A DNA stretch of 43,288 nt from Caldifarciminota bacterium (GCA_903865935.1 CAIPLT010000064.1:1-43288); one strand, 5' to 3'; positions 8,145-16,246 are shown, counted from the stretch's first letter. Numbers and translations: made by a program. Notes: a model not told the origin generated them from the letters alone.

Positions 8145-9413
8145 TTACAGGGTTTTCTGATAGACCCGTCTTCCACGAGTATAGGTCTCAATGGTTAAAT
8201 GGTCGTCACCGCGAAACATCAACTGTGACAATAACCTGGTCCGCGAAACATCTTTTGTGCACCAATACGGGTATTTAACTACCACAAAATCAGCATCTTT
8301 GCCATTGGCAAAGCTACCGATACGGTCATCGAGACCTAACGCTTTGGCTGCACCCAATGTTGCGTAATAAAATGCCTGTGCCGGCGGCGTGCTTCGGACA
8401 TAGTAGGCGTCGCGCATAATAGTAAAAAGCGAAAATGAAGGACCAGCTCCGACATCACTGCCTAACCCCATCTCAATACCGTAATCTTCCATCTTTTGAG
8501 TATTAGCAAGTCCTGAATGCAGGAAAAAGTTTGATGACGGGCAGTGTGCGATTTTAGTGTGAGTTTTGGCTAATAATTTATATTCGCTTTCCTTAAGATG
8601 AATCGCATGAGCGACGATTGTCTTTGGTGTTAATATTCCAGTTTTATAATAAAGTTCGGTATAAGTTTTATATTTGGGAAACAGCTTCTTAACTAAATTT
8701 ATTTCGCCGATAGTTTCGGCAAGATGGGTATGAATATAAACCGAGTTCTTGGAACAGAACTCACCAACTTCTTTTAAGAGTTTCTCCGTTGTTGCTGGAC
8801 CAAAACGGGGACTGAAAGCATAGTATAGCAGGTTATCATAGCCGTTCCATTTTTCATAAAGCTGAATACTTTCACGGATTGATTTTTCGGTTGACTCGAT
8901 CGGTATTTTAATCGAAGAATATTTATTATCAGACAGAACTTTACCTAAGATTGTCCGAAAGCCCAATTTTTTAGCGACCTGAAATGCCTGGTCAGTAAAC
9001 TTCATTGAGTTTGAAGAGAATATTAAAGCAGTCGTTGTACCACTGCGCCACATTTCCTGGTAAAATGCCTTGATAAATGATTCATTTTTTTCAGATGTGG
9101 TAAGATTATTTTCCGCTGGAATAATGTATTCTTTGAGCCAGTCTAAAAGCGATACACCATAATGTCCCCGTAAGTGAAATTGGGGAAGATGTAGGTGCAT
9201 ATCAATAAATGCAGGTAAAATAACATAATCAGTGAAATCAATAACATTATTCTGCCGGATAATTTGTTGGTATTTAATTTCTTTGGTTTTATCCCATTTC
9301 CCAAAATCGACAATTTCCCCTTTATCCGAAACTAAAATAAAGCCGTCCGGGAAATCTTCAGCAAAATCTGGTCTGGGAAATGATAATACTCGCGAACGGA
9401 AAATTCTAAACAC
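8145..9413 (-). CDS. guaD: Guanine deaminase (amidohydrolase superfamily)
   Basis: A 422-residue cytosolic protein of about the usual guanine deaminase length. It converts guanine to xanthine and ammonia in purine salvage or catabolism. The family's N-terminal metal site, FIDMHLHLPQFH (His73, His75), is followed by LLDWLKEYIIPAE, which is characteristic of guanine deaminase rather than other amidohydrolases. Further metal and active-site motifs are HTHLAE, VAHAIHL, IAHCPSSNFFL and GLGSDVG (metal Asp). The GTG start at 9413 sits 5 nt after a -10 box, so the mRNA is expected to be leaderless. The gene is transcribed away from tRNA-Gln, sharing a compact divergent promoter region. A related cytosine or hydroxypurine deaminase activity cannot be fully excluded. 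Confidence 0.88.
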   Translation of the reverse strand: MFRIFRSRVLSFPRPDFAEDFPDGFILVSDKGEIVDFGKWDKTKEIKYQQIIRQNNVIDFTDYVILPAFIDMHLHLPQFHLRGHYGVSLLDWLKEYIIPAENNLTTSEKNESFIKAFYQEMWRSGTTTALIFSSNSMKFTDQAFQVAKKLGFRTILGKVLSDNKYSSIKIPIESTEKSIRESIQLYEKWNGYDNLLYYAFSPRFGPATTEKLLKEVGEFCSKNSVYIHTHLAETIGEINLVKKLFPKYKTYTELYYKTGILTPKTIVAHAIHLKESEYKLLAKTHTKIAHCPSSNFFLHSGLANTQKMEDYGIEMGLGSDVGAGPSFSLFTIMRDAYYVRSTPPAQAFYYATLGAAKALGLDDRIGSFANGKDADFVVVKYPYWCTKDVSRTRLLSQLMFRGDDHLTIETYTRGRRVYQKTL

Positions 9414-9418
9414 AAAAG

Positions 9419-9446
9419 ACTCTACTTAAGAAATTCTAAATGTCAA
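9419..9446 (-). promoter_or_regulatory. Promoter TTGACA-16-TAGAGT for guanine deaminase (leaderless)
   Basis: On the minus strand the -35 TTGACA is at 9446-9441 and the -10 TAGAGT at 9424-9419. GTG begins 5 nt later. The -35 is the mirror image of the tRNA promoter's -35 at 9452-9457. Confidence 0.65.
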
Positions 9447-9451
9447 TATTC

Positions 9452-9480
9452 TTGACAATATAAAGAATTATTATTAGAGT
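9452..9480 (+). promoter_or_regulatory. Promoter TTGACA-17-TAGAGT for tRNA-Gln
   Basis: The -35 TTGACA is at 9452-9457 and the -10 TAGAGT at 9475-9480, placing transcription start near 9487, about 7 nt before the mature tRNA 5' end. The -10 hexamer is identical to that of the divergent guanine deaminase promoter. Confidence 0.7.
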
Positions 9481-9493
9481 AATCAAACAAGCT

Positions 9494-9564
9494 TGGGGGA
9501 TCGTCTAACGGCAGGACTGCAGACTCTGGATCTGCGTATCGGGGTTCGAATCCCTGTCCCCCAG
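9494..9564 (+). tRNA. tRNA-Gln (anticodon CTG)
   Basis: The 7-bp acceptor stem TGGGGGA (9494-9500) pairs perfectly with TCCCCCA (9557-9563), with discriminator G at 9564. The D arm is GTCT/GGAC. The anticodon stem GCAGA/TCTGC encloses loop CTCTGGA, with CTG at 9526-9528. The T arm has TTCGAAT. The U at position 1 and G discriminator fit tRNA-Gln. CCA is not encoded. Confidence 0.95.
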
Positions 9565-9611
9565 TTAGATGTATTATAAACGGTTAGAAAAAACAGGTCA
9601 ATAAGACAACA

Positions 9612-10013
9612 ATGGATTATCGAATATATGCATTGATTGCGTTAATATTTTGGGGGATATGGGCTTACTTCAGTAAGCTGCTCGCCACTAATATGAAAAC
9701 CGAGTTGTTGGCATTTTATACAACTTTTGGTTCGTTAATTGTCATAGCAATCTATACTTTAATCCGAACAAAACTTGTTTTTCAAACGACCAGCGCATTA
9801 GCAATGATAGTTGGAGCTTTGGCGATGATTGCGACTTTTGCATTTTATGCTGCATTGGCTAAAGGACCGGCATCGGTTATCGTGCCTTGGACCGGTTTAT
9901 ATATAATCATACCAGTCGTGCTCGGGTTTATATTCATAGGAGAAAAAATAACCGCTAATCGTATTATTGGCATTGTCGCCGCAGTGGTCTCGATAATATT
10001 TCTGTCAAAATGA
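9612..10013 (+). CDS. EamA/DMT half-transporter
   Basis: A 133-residue very hydrophobic protein with about five membrane segments: IYALIALIFWGIWAYFSK, FYTTFGSLIVIAIYTLI, ALAMIVGALAMIATFAFYAA, VPWTGLYIIIPVVLGFIFI and IIGIVAAVVSIIFL. The F-W-G-x-W-A-Y-F-S-K start and the P-W-T-G-L-Y segment followed by G-E-K-I-T match single-EamA-domain proteins (about 135-140 residues), which are thought to dimerise into a drug/metabolite-type transporter. The substrate is unknown. It lies 47 nt downstream of tRNA-Gln with no visible terminator or Shine-Dalgarno, and may be transcribed from the tRNA promoter. Its stop overlaps the next start (ATGA). Confidence 0.8.
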   Translation: MDYRIYALIALIFWGIWAYFSKLLATNMKTELLAFYTTFGSLIVIAIYTLIRTKLVFQTTSALAMIVGALAMIATFAFYAALAKGPASVIVPWTGLYIIIPVVLGFIFIGEKITANRIIGIVAAVVSIIFLSK

Positions 10014-10543
10014 AAAAAACACTAAATAAATATATTAAGGAAATTATCAAAACAGGTTCAAGTGCGGTGAAGTTTATCGACCCGAAAAAGGTAATGGTTG
10101 GTAATTGGGTGCGGCTCAAATGTCAGTTTGGCTGTGATGCTTTTGGAACACGTTTAACCTGTCCTCCTTATTCACCAACACCGGAATATACCCGCCAGAT
10201 GTTAAAGGAATATTCAAGCGCATTGTTTTTTACCTACAAGTATCCGGCTTTAAAAGAACGGAAAAAGCGCCAGTCAATCCGCAGAATTTTAGCCAAACTG
10301 GAGCGAGAAATGTTTCTGGACGGATTTTATAAAGCGTTTGCGATGGGTGCTGGTCCGTGTAATTTATGTCCGGAAAAGTGTGATTTGACCAAACCGTGCT
10401 TACATGCTGAATTAGCCAGACCTTCTTTGGAAGCATGCGGTATCGATGTTTATGCAACCGCTAAAAATGCGGGTGTTAACTTGAAAGTAGTAAAAAGTTA
10501 TAAAGATACACCGACATATTGTTGTTTATTACTTGTAGAATAA
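10010..10543 (+). CDS. DUF2284 family predicted metal-binding protein
   Basis: A 177-residue cysteine-rich protein. The N-terminal half has C-x3-C (CQFGC, Cys38 and Cys42), then RLTCPPYSPTP. The C-terminal half has GPCNLCPEKCDLTKPCLHAELARPSLEACGIDVYATAKNAG, written here as the family's ordered cysteines and R-P-S-x-E-A-C-G-I-D-V element. This arrangement is that of DUF2284 (COG5423), predicted to bind a metal or iron-sulfur cluster; the function is unknown. Translation is coupled to the EamA gene by a 4-nt ATGA overlap, so the two products may act together. Confidence 0.85.
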   Translation: MKKTLNKYIKEIIKTGSSAVKFIDPKKVMVGNWVRLKCQFGCDAFGTRLTCPPYSPTPEYTRQMLKEYSSALFFTYKYPALKERKKRQSIRRILAKLEREMFLDGFYKAFAMGAGPCNLCPEKCDLTKPCLHAELARPSLEACGIDVYATAKNAGVNLKVVKSYKDTPTYCCLLLVE

Positions 10544-10569
10544 TTTTCAGTTTAAAATATTAGAATGAT

Positions 10570-11367
10570 ATGACTTTAATCGGCAATTTTCCTAAAGAAA
10601 ACGAATTTACTCCCAAGCCATTTGGTCCGGCGTTTGACTGGGAAGGAGACCATAATATAATAATTTTGGATGATAAACTAAAAGGTCAAAAGTTTTTTAT
10701 TGAAAAGGAGTTCACGGAAAAAACGGCTCAGTTAAAACTATATTTACAGGGGGAACGAATTGCTCATTGTTTGGTTGAGTATGAAAAGGATTCATTTGTT
10801 GAGATCTGGGATATTGTCGTTGACGAGAAATATCGGCAAAACGGCTTGGCTTCGCTGGTCACTAAAATTTTACTGCGGGAAATGTTATTTAAACTGAGTA
10901 TTACGCGGATTAAATTGAAAATTGTAAAACTCTTCCGACCAGATGAAAAAGAGATTAAGTTAATTAATGTCGGCTCGGGTGTTATCGCACATAAATTGGG
11001 CACAACTTGTGAATTTGACATAGAAAGACTTATTCTTCAGCAACATGTCAGCAATATCGAAGTTATTCCGCCCGCAGGAAAGAATCCACCAGCATACAAG
11101 ATAATTTTAGATGTCTTTCCGTATACATTAGTCTCATTTATTGTTGATTCGACAACGGGAAAACCAATTTTTGATTATGAAATCTATTCCAAATTTCGTT
11201 CCCAATTCGAAGTGATTACTGACTGGTCCCGACATCGTCAATTGGTAATTGGTAATGCTGATTACATGTTATATGGCGACGGTATAAACGATTTTATAAA
11301 CTGTATTGCTTCCAGTAAAACAGAAGCAGAGTTACTTCATCCAAGAATTTTAGGTTATATTAAGTAG
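10570..11367 (+). CDS. GNAT-like N-acetyltransferase fold protein of unknown substrate
   Basis: A 265-residue protein. Residues about 55-105 show a GNAT acetyl-CoA-binding signature: beta strand FVEIWDIVVDEKYRQNGLAS (V-D-x-x-Y-R-x-x-G-L-A), then helix LVTKILLREMLF. The N-terminal segment, including GPAFDWEGDHNI, and the C-terminal about 120 residues (LDVFPYTLVSFIVDSTTGKP, DWSRHRQLVIGNADYMLYGDG) are not recognised. No catalytic assignment is possible. It follows the DUF2284 gene by 26 nt and ends 4 nt before the convergent era stop. A weak -10-like TATTAG (10558-10563) lies 6 nt before the ATG. Confidence 0.6.
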   Translation: MTLIGNFPKENEFTPKPFGPAFDWEGDHNIIILDDKLKGQKFFIEKEFTEKTAQLKLYLQGERIAHCLVEYEKDSFVEIWDIVVDEKYRQNGLASLVTKILLREMLFKLSITRIKLKIVKLFRPDEKEIKLINVGSGVIAHKLGTTCEFDIERLILQQHVSNIEVIPPAGKNPPAYKIILDVFPYTLVSFIVDSTTGKPIFDYEIYSKFRSQFEVITDWSRHRQLVIGNADYMLYGDGINDFINCIASSKTEAELLHPRILGYIK

Positions 11368-11371
11368 TATA

Positions 11372-12259
11372 TTACACTTCCCGTTCGTAGAACTTTTCTC
11401 TAATAAATGATTTATTGTCCCGCCATTCTTCCTTGACTTTAACAACTAATTCTAAATAGACTGACCGGTTAAGGAATTGTTCAATATTTGCACGGGCAAT
11501 ACTACCCAACCGTTTTATTGCCTGACCGCCCTTACCTAAAATAATTGCACGCTGGGTTGCACGTTCGACAAAAATCACTGCCCGGATATAATTTTTGCCT
11601 GCTTTCCGCTCCTTGAATTCTTCGATCTCGACAAATGTACAGTAGGGTATCTCTTCGCCATAATACTTAAAAATATTCTCGCGGATTATTTCTGCGACAA
11701 AGAACCGTTCGGGTCGTTCAGTTATCTGGTCTTGCGGATAATATGGCTGCCCGATTGGCGCATTATTGATAATATTTTGTTTTAGTTCTTCAAGTCCGGT
11801 ATTCTTTAAAGCGGATATCGGGTGTACTTCCTTGAATGGGAATTTCTGATATTCCTGGATTACCGGGAGGAGATTTGCTTTTTCAACCAGGTCAATTTTA
11901 TTTATTGCCAAGAGCGTTGGTTTGGTAATAATCTGCTCAATTGTATGAATTTCATCTTTATCGGGTGGGGAAAAAGGTTCGACGACGAATAGAAATAAAT
12001 CCGCAGTTGTAATTGCTTCACGGATTTCGTTCTGCATTATTCTTTGAAGCTCGTATTTAGGTGTTAATAGTCCCGGTGTATCAACAAAAATAATCTGAAA
12101 ACCGTCACCGTTAAGAATACCGAGGATTTTATTGCGGGTGGTCTGGGGTTTGGAAGTTACGGCGGACAATTTAAAACTGAGCAATGTGTTTAACAGCGTT
12201 GATTTTCCGACATTGGGTCGACCAATAATTACACAGTAACCAGAATGAAAATCGTTCAT
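11372..12259 (-). CDS. era: GTPase Era
   Basis: A 295-residue protein of standard Era length. It is an essential GTPase that binds 16S rRNA near its 3' end during 30S maturation. G motifs are visible in order: G1 GRPNVGKST (residues 13-21), switch KPQTTRNKILGIL, G3 DTPGL, G4 NKID and G5 SAL. The C-terminal KH domain carries the GKGG loop (IILGKGGQAIKRLG) followed by VYLELVVKVKEEWR. It is the last gene of the minus-strand cluster, 23 nt after accA. Confidence 0.97.
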   Translation of the reverse strand: MNDFHSGYCVIIGRPNVGKSTLLNTLLSFKLSAVTSKPQTTRNKILGILNGDGFQIIFVDTPGLLTPKYELQRIMQNEIREAITTADLFLFVVEPFSPPDKDEIHTIEQIITKPTLLAINKIDLVEKANLLPVIQEYQKFPFKEVHPISALKNTGLEELKQNIINNAPIGQPYYPQDQITERPERFFVAEIIRENIFKYYGEEIPYCTFVEIEEFKERKAGKNYIRAVIFVERATQRAIILGKGGQAIKRLGSIARANIEQFLNRSVYLELVVKVKEEWRDNKSFIREKFYEREV

Positions 12260-12282
12260 TTTATTGTATCAGGGGTTTTGCG

Positions 12283-13242
12283 TTAATTACTTTTATAGAC
12301 ACCGATTGATTGGAATTTTTCGACGCGCTGGGCGATTAATTCTTCCGGAGTCATATTCTTCAGCTCGGCAAGATATTTCAGGATTGATTCTTTGATATAT
12401 TTTGCCGCAAGTTTATAATCCTGATGAGCGCCACCCAGGGGTTCCGGGACAATCTCGTCAATGATACCAAACTGAAACAAGTCACTCGAAGATATCTTTA
12501 AAGCTTTAGCGGCATCTTCGGCTTTGTCACTGTCCCGCCAGAGAATTGATGCACAACCTTCAGGTGATATCACCGAATAAACTGAATATTCCATTGCTAG
12601 CACCCGATTACCGACCGCCAATGCTAACGCACCACCTGAACCACCCTCGCCGGTAATTATGACGACTACCGGCACTCTTAAAACCGACATCTCTCTGAGA
12701 TTGCGGGCAATCGCTTCCGCTTGACCGCGTTCCTCGGCACCAACACCAGGATATGCGCCGGGCGTATCAACTAAAGTCACAATCGGCAGGTCGAACTTTT
12801 CAGCAAGCTTCATAATTCTGAGTGCTTTTCGGTAGCCATCGGGATGGGGCATGCCAAAGTTACGGGCAATTTTATCTTTGGTTTCGCGGCCTTTTTGTGT
12901 ACCAATGATGGCAACATTTAAATGTTTATCTTCACCTAAATCGATTTTGGCCAGCCCGCCGACAATCGCTTTATCATCAGCAAAACCGCGGTCGCCAGCC
13001 AGTTCAATGAATTCGGATGTAATCAGGTCAATATAGTCGAGCATATACGGTCGGGATGGGTGACGCGCCAATAAAACTTTTTGCCAGGGGGTCAGGTCGG
13101 AATATAATTTAGTTTTTAGTTTTTCAATCTGGGTCCTTAACTTGCTGATTTCACTTTCATAACCGGTGATTGCAGTCAATTCATCAATTTTATCTTGGAT
13201 ATCGGCAATCGGTTTTTCGAATTCCAACCAGCTTATTGTCAT
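12283..13242 (-). CDS. accA: Acetyl-CoA carboxylase carboxyltransferase subunit alpha
   Basis: A 319-residue protein, typical for AccA, which with AccD transfers carboxyl from carboxybiotin to acetyl-CoA to make malonyl-CoA for fatty acid synthesis. Recognisable blocks are the N-terminal LEFEKPIADIQDKIDEL coiled segment, ARHPSRPYMLDYI, GDRGFADDKAIVGGLA, GMPHPDGYRKALRIM, DTPGAYPGVGAEERGQ, ITGEGGSGGALALAVGNRV, and YSVISPEGCASILWRD. The accD, accB and accC genes are not in the window. It starts 6 nt after the PorV-like gene and lies in the same apparent operon. Confidence 0.97.
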   Translation of the reverse strand: MTISWLEFEKPIADIQDKIDELTAITGYESEISKLRTQIEKLKTKLYSDLTPWQKVLLARHPSRPYMLDYIDLITSEFIELAGDRGFADDKAIVGGLAKIDLGEDKHLNVAIIGTQKGRETKDKIARNFGMPHPDGYRKALRIMKLAEKFDLPIVTLVDTPGAYPGVGAEERGQAEAIARNLREMSVLRVPVVVIITGEGGSGGALALAVGNRVLAMEYSVYSVISPEGCASILWRDSDKAEDAAKALKISSSDLFQFGIIDEIVPEPLGGAHQDYKLAAKYIKESILKYLAELKNMTPEELIAQRVEKFQSIGVYKSN

Positions 13243-13248
13243 TACTAT

Positions 13249-14220
13249 TTAATATCCTAAACTCAGTGAAAAATGGTGAGTGGTGTTCAGGTTAAGATTA
13301 TACGGACTGAATGCATATTCAATCCGAAGGTTTTTCACGATCAAACCGAATCCAAAATTGAGGTGATTGGTATTACCAATAAATTTATAACCGGTCCTTA
13401 GAAAATACTTGTCTTTCAGGGAAAGCTCGATACCGCTGTTTATTTCAAATTTACCATCATACATAAGATAGCCGAGGTCAGAAGTAATCTTTACTTTCGG
13501 CTTAAGTTCTGTATTACTAAAATCGATATTATAAGAGACACCGCCCAATAATCTGGTCGGCAACCAGAAATCCTCCCGAATGAATTTCATGGTTGTGCCA
13601 AAGTTGATAATTGAAAAACCAAGTTGCACGTTGGCAGGAAATTTTACGGCAAAACCGGCATCAGCACCAATTCCGGTTGCATCATATTCATATATTTTTT
13701 CGTAATAATAACGTCCGGAAATGCCAAAACTTGTAGTGTAGGAATTTTTGGTTATGGTCCGGCTGAGATTCAAAAAGAAGTTAAAGTCATTTGGTTTATA
13801 ATAACCGGTCGGTTCATCAGTCGGATAATCAGGTCGAAAGTCAAACTTGCCGGCATTAAAATTGACAATACCCAGACCAAGATTCAGAAAACCGAGCGGT
13901 TTGACCAGAAACAAACTCTGCTCATAAGTGTCGAGAAACCATTTTGTGTAATTGATATTAATCGCAAACGAGTTTAAATTGCCGGTCAAAGATGGATTAT
14001 AGTACATGGATGACGGACCGATTGCAGAGGTGACACCGGTTCCAGCCATTGCGTCTTCGCGGGCATTGGGAGTGATTTGAAGCGATGCTAAACCAGTACG
14101 GAAGTCCTCCGCAAAAAGCGAACTGGCAAATAGGATACTTATTACAAGTAATGTAAATATCGTAAAAAATAATTTGGATAAAATAGGATAATTTACTGAA
14201 ATGTTTTTATCAATTTTCAT
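13249..14220 (-). CDS. PorV/PorQ-like outer-membrane beta-barrel protein
   Basis: A 323-residue exported protein. A long basic and hydrophobic N-terminus (to about residue 37, ending ASSLFAEDF) acts as signal peptide. The mature start, GLASLQITPNAREDAMAGTG, followed by SSMYYNPSLTG, is the hallmark of the PorV/PorQ (UPF0164-like) family. Alternating amphipathic strands follow to a C-terminal THHFSLSLGY with a terminal aromatic. PorV is the outer-membrane shuttle for cargo with C-terminal sorting domains in the type IX system, which fits the many such cargo proteins in this window. Whether this copy has that role is inferred. It sits between a KOW-domain gene (11 nt upstream) and accA. Confidence 0.8.
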   Translation of the reverse strand: MKIDKNISVNYPILSKLFFTIFTLLVISILFASSLFAEDFRTGLASLQITPNAREDAMAGTGVTSAIGPSSMYYNPSLTGNLNSFAININYTKWFLDTYEQSLFLVKPLGFLNLGLGIVNFNAGKFDFRPDYPTDEPTGYYKPNDFNFFLNLSRTITKNSYTTSFGISGRYYYEKIYEYDATGIGADAGFAVKFPANVQLGFSIINFGTTMKFIREDFWLPTRLLGGVSYNIDFSNTELKPKVKITSDLGYLMYDGKFEINSGIELSLKDKYFLRTGYKFIGNTNHLNFGFGLIVKNLRIEYAFSPYNLNLNTTHHFSLSLGY

Positions 14221-14231
14221 AAAACGGTTAA

Positions 14232-15359
14232 TTATTCCTCAATAATCTCAACGTTGGCACGCGGTAAAAAGACCTTTTTGCCATTCTCGATTTCGACTTC
14301 CAAGACCCGGACTTTGGATTCGGTTTCGATGTTGCGCAGTTCAACCGGCAGACTGGTTACTTTACCTATCATACCAAAATTGGGTTCGCGGATAATACGC
14401 ACCAATGAACCAATCACCAGACCGCCTTCAAGTTTCTTGTATACCGTACTCTTACTGGAATCTTTTTTATCATAAGGTACAATCAGTTCCGGACGGATAA
14501 CACCGGCGCGAATCTGGGTTGCACCGTTCATCGATGCTATTTTACCCGCTAGCGAATTGATTAACTTAAAAGTGTGCTCAGCCATACGCATTTTACCAAA
14601 CCCTTCAGTAACCATCACCGATACCCCGCATTTTTCATGACCGGTAATCGCAACCCCGATGTCATAACCCAAAAATTTCTTCAATGTCGAATCTTCAATA
14701 CCGCCAACCACAACGCCTTTTGCCCCGACCGTCCGTGCCTTGACCAGCGCCGGTTCATCAACAATCGAACCGCCGATAATAATTTTACCTTTATGGGTTT
14801 CGTTAATGTCATTAGCGGTCAGCGGGTCATCAGTAGATTTGGCGACCGGCATGATAATACCGCGCGTTTCACCTCCAACTCCGAAAATTCCCTGAATCAA
14901 ACTTGCTTCGGTTTCGATGACCACGCCTTCTTCAGGAAAGATGTCGCTCACCGTACCGTCAATATAAGCGGCAACCTGGACTGGTTTTGGCGCTTCGCGC
15001 AAAATCACCTGACCGGTAATATCAGATGCGCTTTCAACCGTGCCGTCAATCGGTGATTTGACCATGGATTTGAACATGCCAAAGAAACCTTTGGACTGGG
15101 CAATCGGTTCATCTTTTTTTACCGGGTCATTGACTTTCTTCGACATCATCATCTTGATATCTTCAGCCGGAACACCGAGAAGTCCTGCGACATTAACCGT
15201 CGTAACATTGCCGGGCAGGGAAGTGCGCGCGACAATAGTTTCACCACCTACCTTTTGACCTTTTTGGACTACGACATCGCCTTTAAGAGGTAATCTGCGT
15301 TCTTTGCGGACTAAAGTCTTTTCCGTAACCTTGAGTCCTGGTGTATAGACATGTGCCAT
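14232..15359 (-). CDS. Conserved-looking protein with barrel-sandwich (lipoyl-like) segments and C-terminal KOW-like domain; function unknown
   Basis: 375 residues from ATG at 15359 (MAHVYTPGLKV). A longer TTG-started reading to 15395 is rejected because that TTG is the first part of a perfect -35 box. The N-terminal 150 residues contain barrel-sandwich/lipoyl-like elements (LPLKGDVVVQKGQKVGGE, VNDPVKKDEPIAQ, SPIDGTVESAS). These resemble the biotinyl-lipoyl-like parts of RnfC-type proteins, but no lipoylated lysine motif or metal ligands are clear. A Gly/Val-rich central region follows (GKIIIGGSIVDEPALVKAR, GAKGVVVGGIEDSTLKKF). The end has a KOW/SH3-like strand set (GSLVRIIREPNFGMIGKV, LPRANVEIIEE). 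The protein appears cytosolic. As first gene of the cluster with PorV-like, accA and era genes, it is presumably expressed constitutively. Confidence 0.7.
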   Translation of the reverse strand: MAHVYTPGLKVTEKTLVRKERRLPLKGDVVVQKGQKVGGETIVARTSLPGNVTTVNVAGLLGVPAEDIKMMMSKKVNDPVKKDEPIAQSKGFFGMFKSMVKSPIDGTVESASDITGQVILREAPKPVQVAAYIDGTVSDIFPEEGVVIETEASLIQGIFGVGGETRGIIMPVAKSTDDPLTANDINETHKGKIIIGGSIVDEPALVKARTVGAKGVVVGGIEDSTLKKFLGYDIGVAITGHEKCGVSVMVTEGFGKMRMAEHTFKLINSLAGKIASMNGATQIRAGVIRPELIVPYDKKDSSKSTVYKKLEGGLVIGSLVRIIREPNFGMIGKVTSLPVELRNIETESKVRVLEVEIENGKKVFLPRANVEIIEE

Positions 15360-15367
15360 ATAATAAA

Positions 15368-15395
15368 AGAATAAGGAAAAATAAAGAAATGTCAA
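15368..15395 (-). promoter_or_regulatory. Promoter TTGACA-16-TATTCT driving the KOW-porV-accA-era cluster
   Basis: On the minus strand the -35 TTGACA is at 15395-15390 and the -10 TATTCT at 15373-15368. The ATG at 15359 begins 8 nt after the -10 box, and there is no Shine-Dalgarno. Downstream genes are separated by only 11, 6 and 23 nt, so a single transcript of about 4 kb is expected. Confidence 0.65.
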
Positions 15396-16085
15396 TAAGT
15401 TATTTCTATCAAGTCAATGCCAAGGTCTAATAGTGAACCGGTAATAATATAATCGAAACCAATAAGTAATGCCGATAACATTAGATTATGCGATATGGAC
15501 GGTATTCATTTTTCTTATTCGGTAGGGGATTGGGTAATTTACGCCCTAATGAATATCCTGATTATTAGCATCAACGATTTCGAGAATAATTCTATGAATA
15601 ATGACCTGAAATAATTCGTAATATGTTCTGTATAATACTTTGTAATTGATGGTAGAATAAACCCTGAAATCAATACAGAAATTGATGCCTTAATTATTTG
15701 CCATATTTACTTCATAATTGAATCAGTAACCAAAACCCAAGTATATCCCCCCCCTATATTATACAGGTATCTCAGTCGAATATTGAATTAATGTTATGAA
15801 GTATAATGCTTTAGATGAAAAATCCGCTTGTTTTTCACTTGACTTTTATGTAAAGTGCGGGCAATAGTCAAGAATTGGAACATGTGGTCTTGTATATTGT
15901 CATGTTGTTTCGTATTTTTCATGCGTTAGCTCGTGAGATTACATACGTTTAATTATGATTCATTAATAGCACTTAATATTTATACCCGTAATTAATCTTT
16001 ATCAAACCAAAGCAAATCTCTTAATAATTCGGTCTAATGTGTTAATTATGAATATGATATAAGACCTTATTTTTTATTGGTTTAC
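15396..16085 (+). other. Long AT-rich intergenic region
   Basis: I see no convincing gene here. It contains a 39-codon frame at 15495-15614 (MDGIHFSYSVGDWVIYALMN at its start). That frame has a -10-like TAGATT 7 nt upstream, and the 12 bases 15487-15498 are identical to those at the YfhO start (5719-5730); it could be a decayed gene start. There is also a C8 homopolymer at 15747-15754 and an inverted repeat CTTGACT/AGTCAAG at 15838-15872. Confidence 0.5.
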
Positions 16086-16114
16086 TTGACATGGTTTTTA
16101 GATTTCGATATCAT
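16086..16114 (+). promoter_or_regulatory. Promoter TTGACA-17-TATCAT for the protease gene cluster
   Basis: The -35 TTGACA is at 16086-16091 and the -10 TATCAT at 16109-16114, giving an untranslated leader of about 125 nt before GTG 16247. It is the only strong forward promoter seen ahead of the three tandem protease genes. Confidence 0.6.
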
Positions 16115-16246
16115 TAATATAGAATTAAGTGCGAAAATATTAAGTCAAAATAATATTAGTACTTATTGTTTGGTGTGGGTGTAGGCAATTTGGATTAGAT
16201 TTTAATAAAATATAAATTGTATGAAAATATTTACAATGGAGGAATT

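Noticed and set aside
9232-9429. A 65-codon plus-strand frame across the guaD start
   Set aside because: It is antisense to guanine deaminase and runs through its promoter, with no coding signature.
10230-10457. A 75-codon minus-strand frame opposite the DUF2284 gene
   Set aside because: It is a shadow of a conserved gene with no independent evidence.
14574-15056. A 160-codon frame opposite the KOW-domain gene
   Set aside because: It is antisense to a well-supported gene, has no recognisable domain and no start signal.
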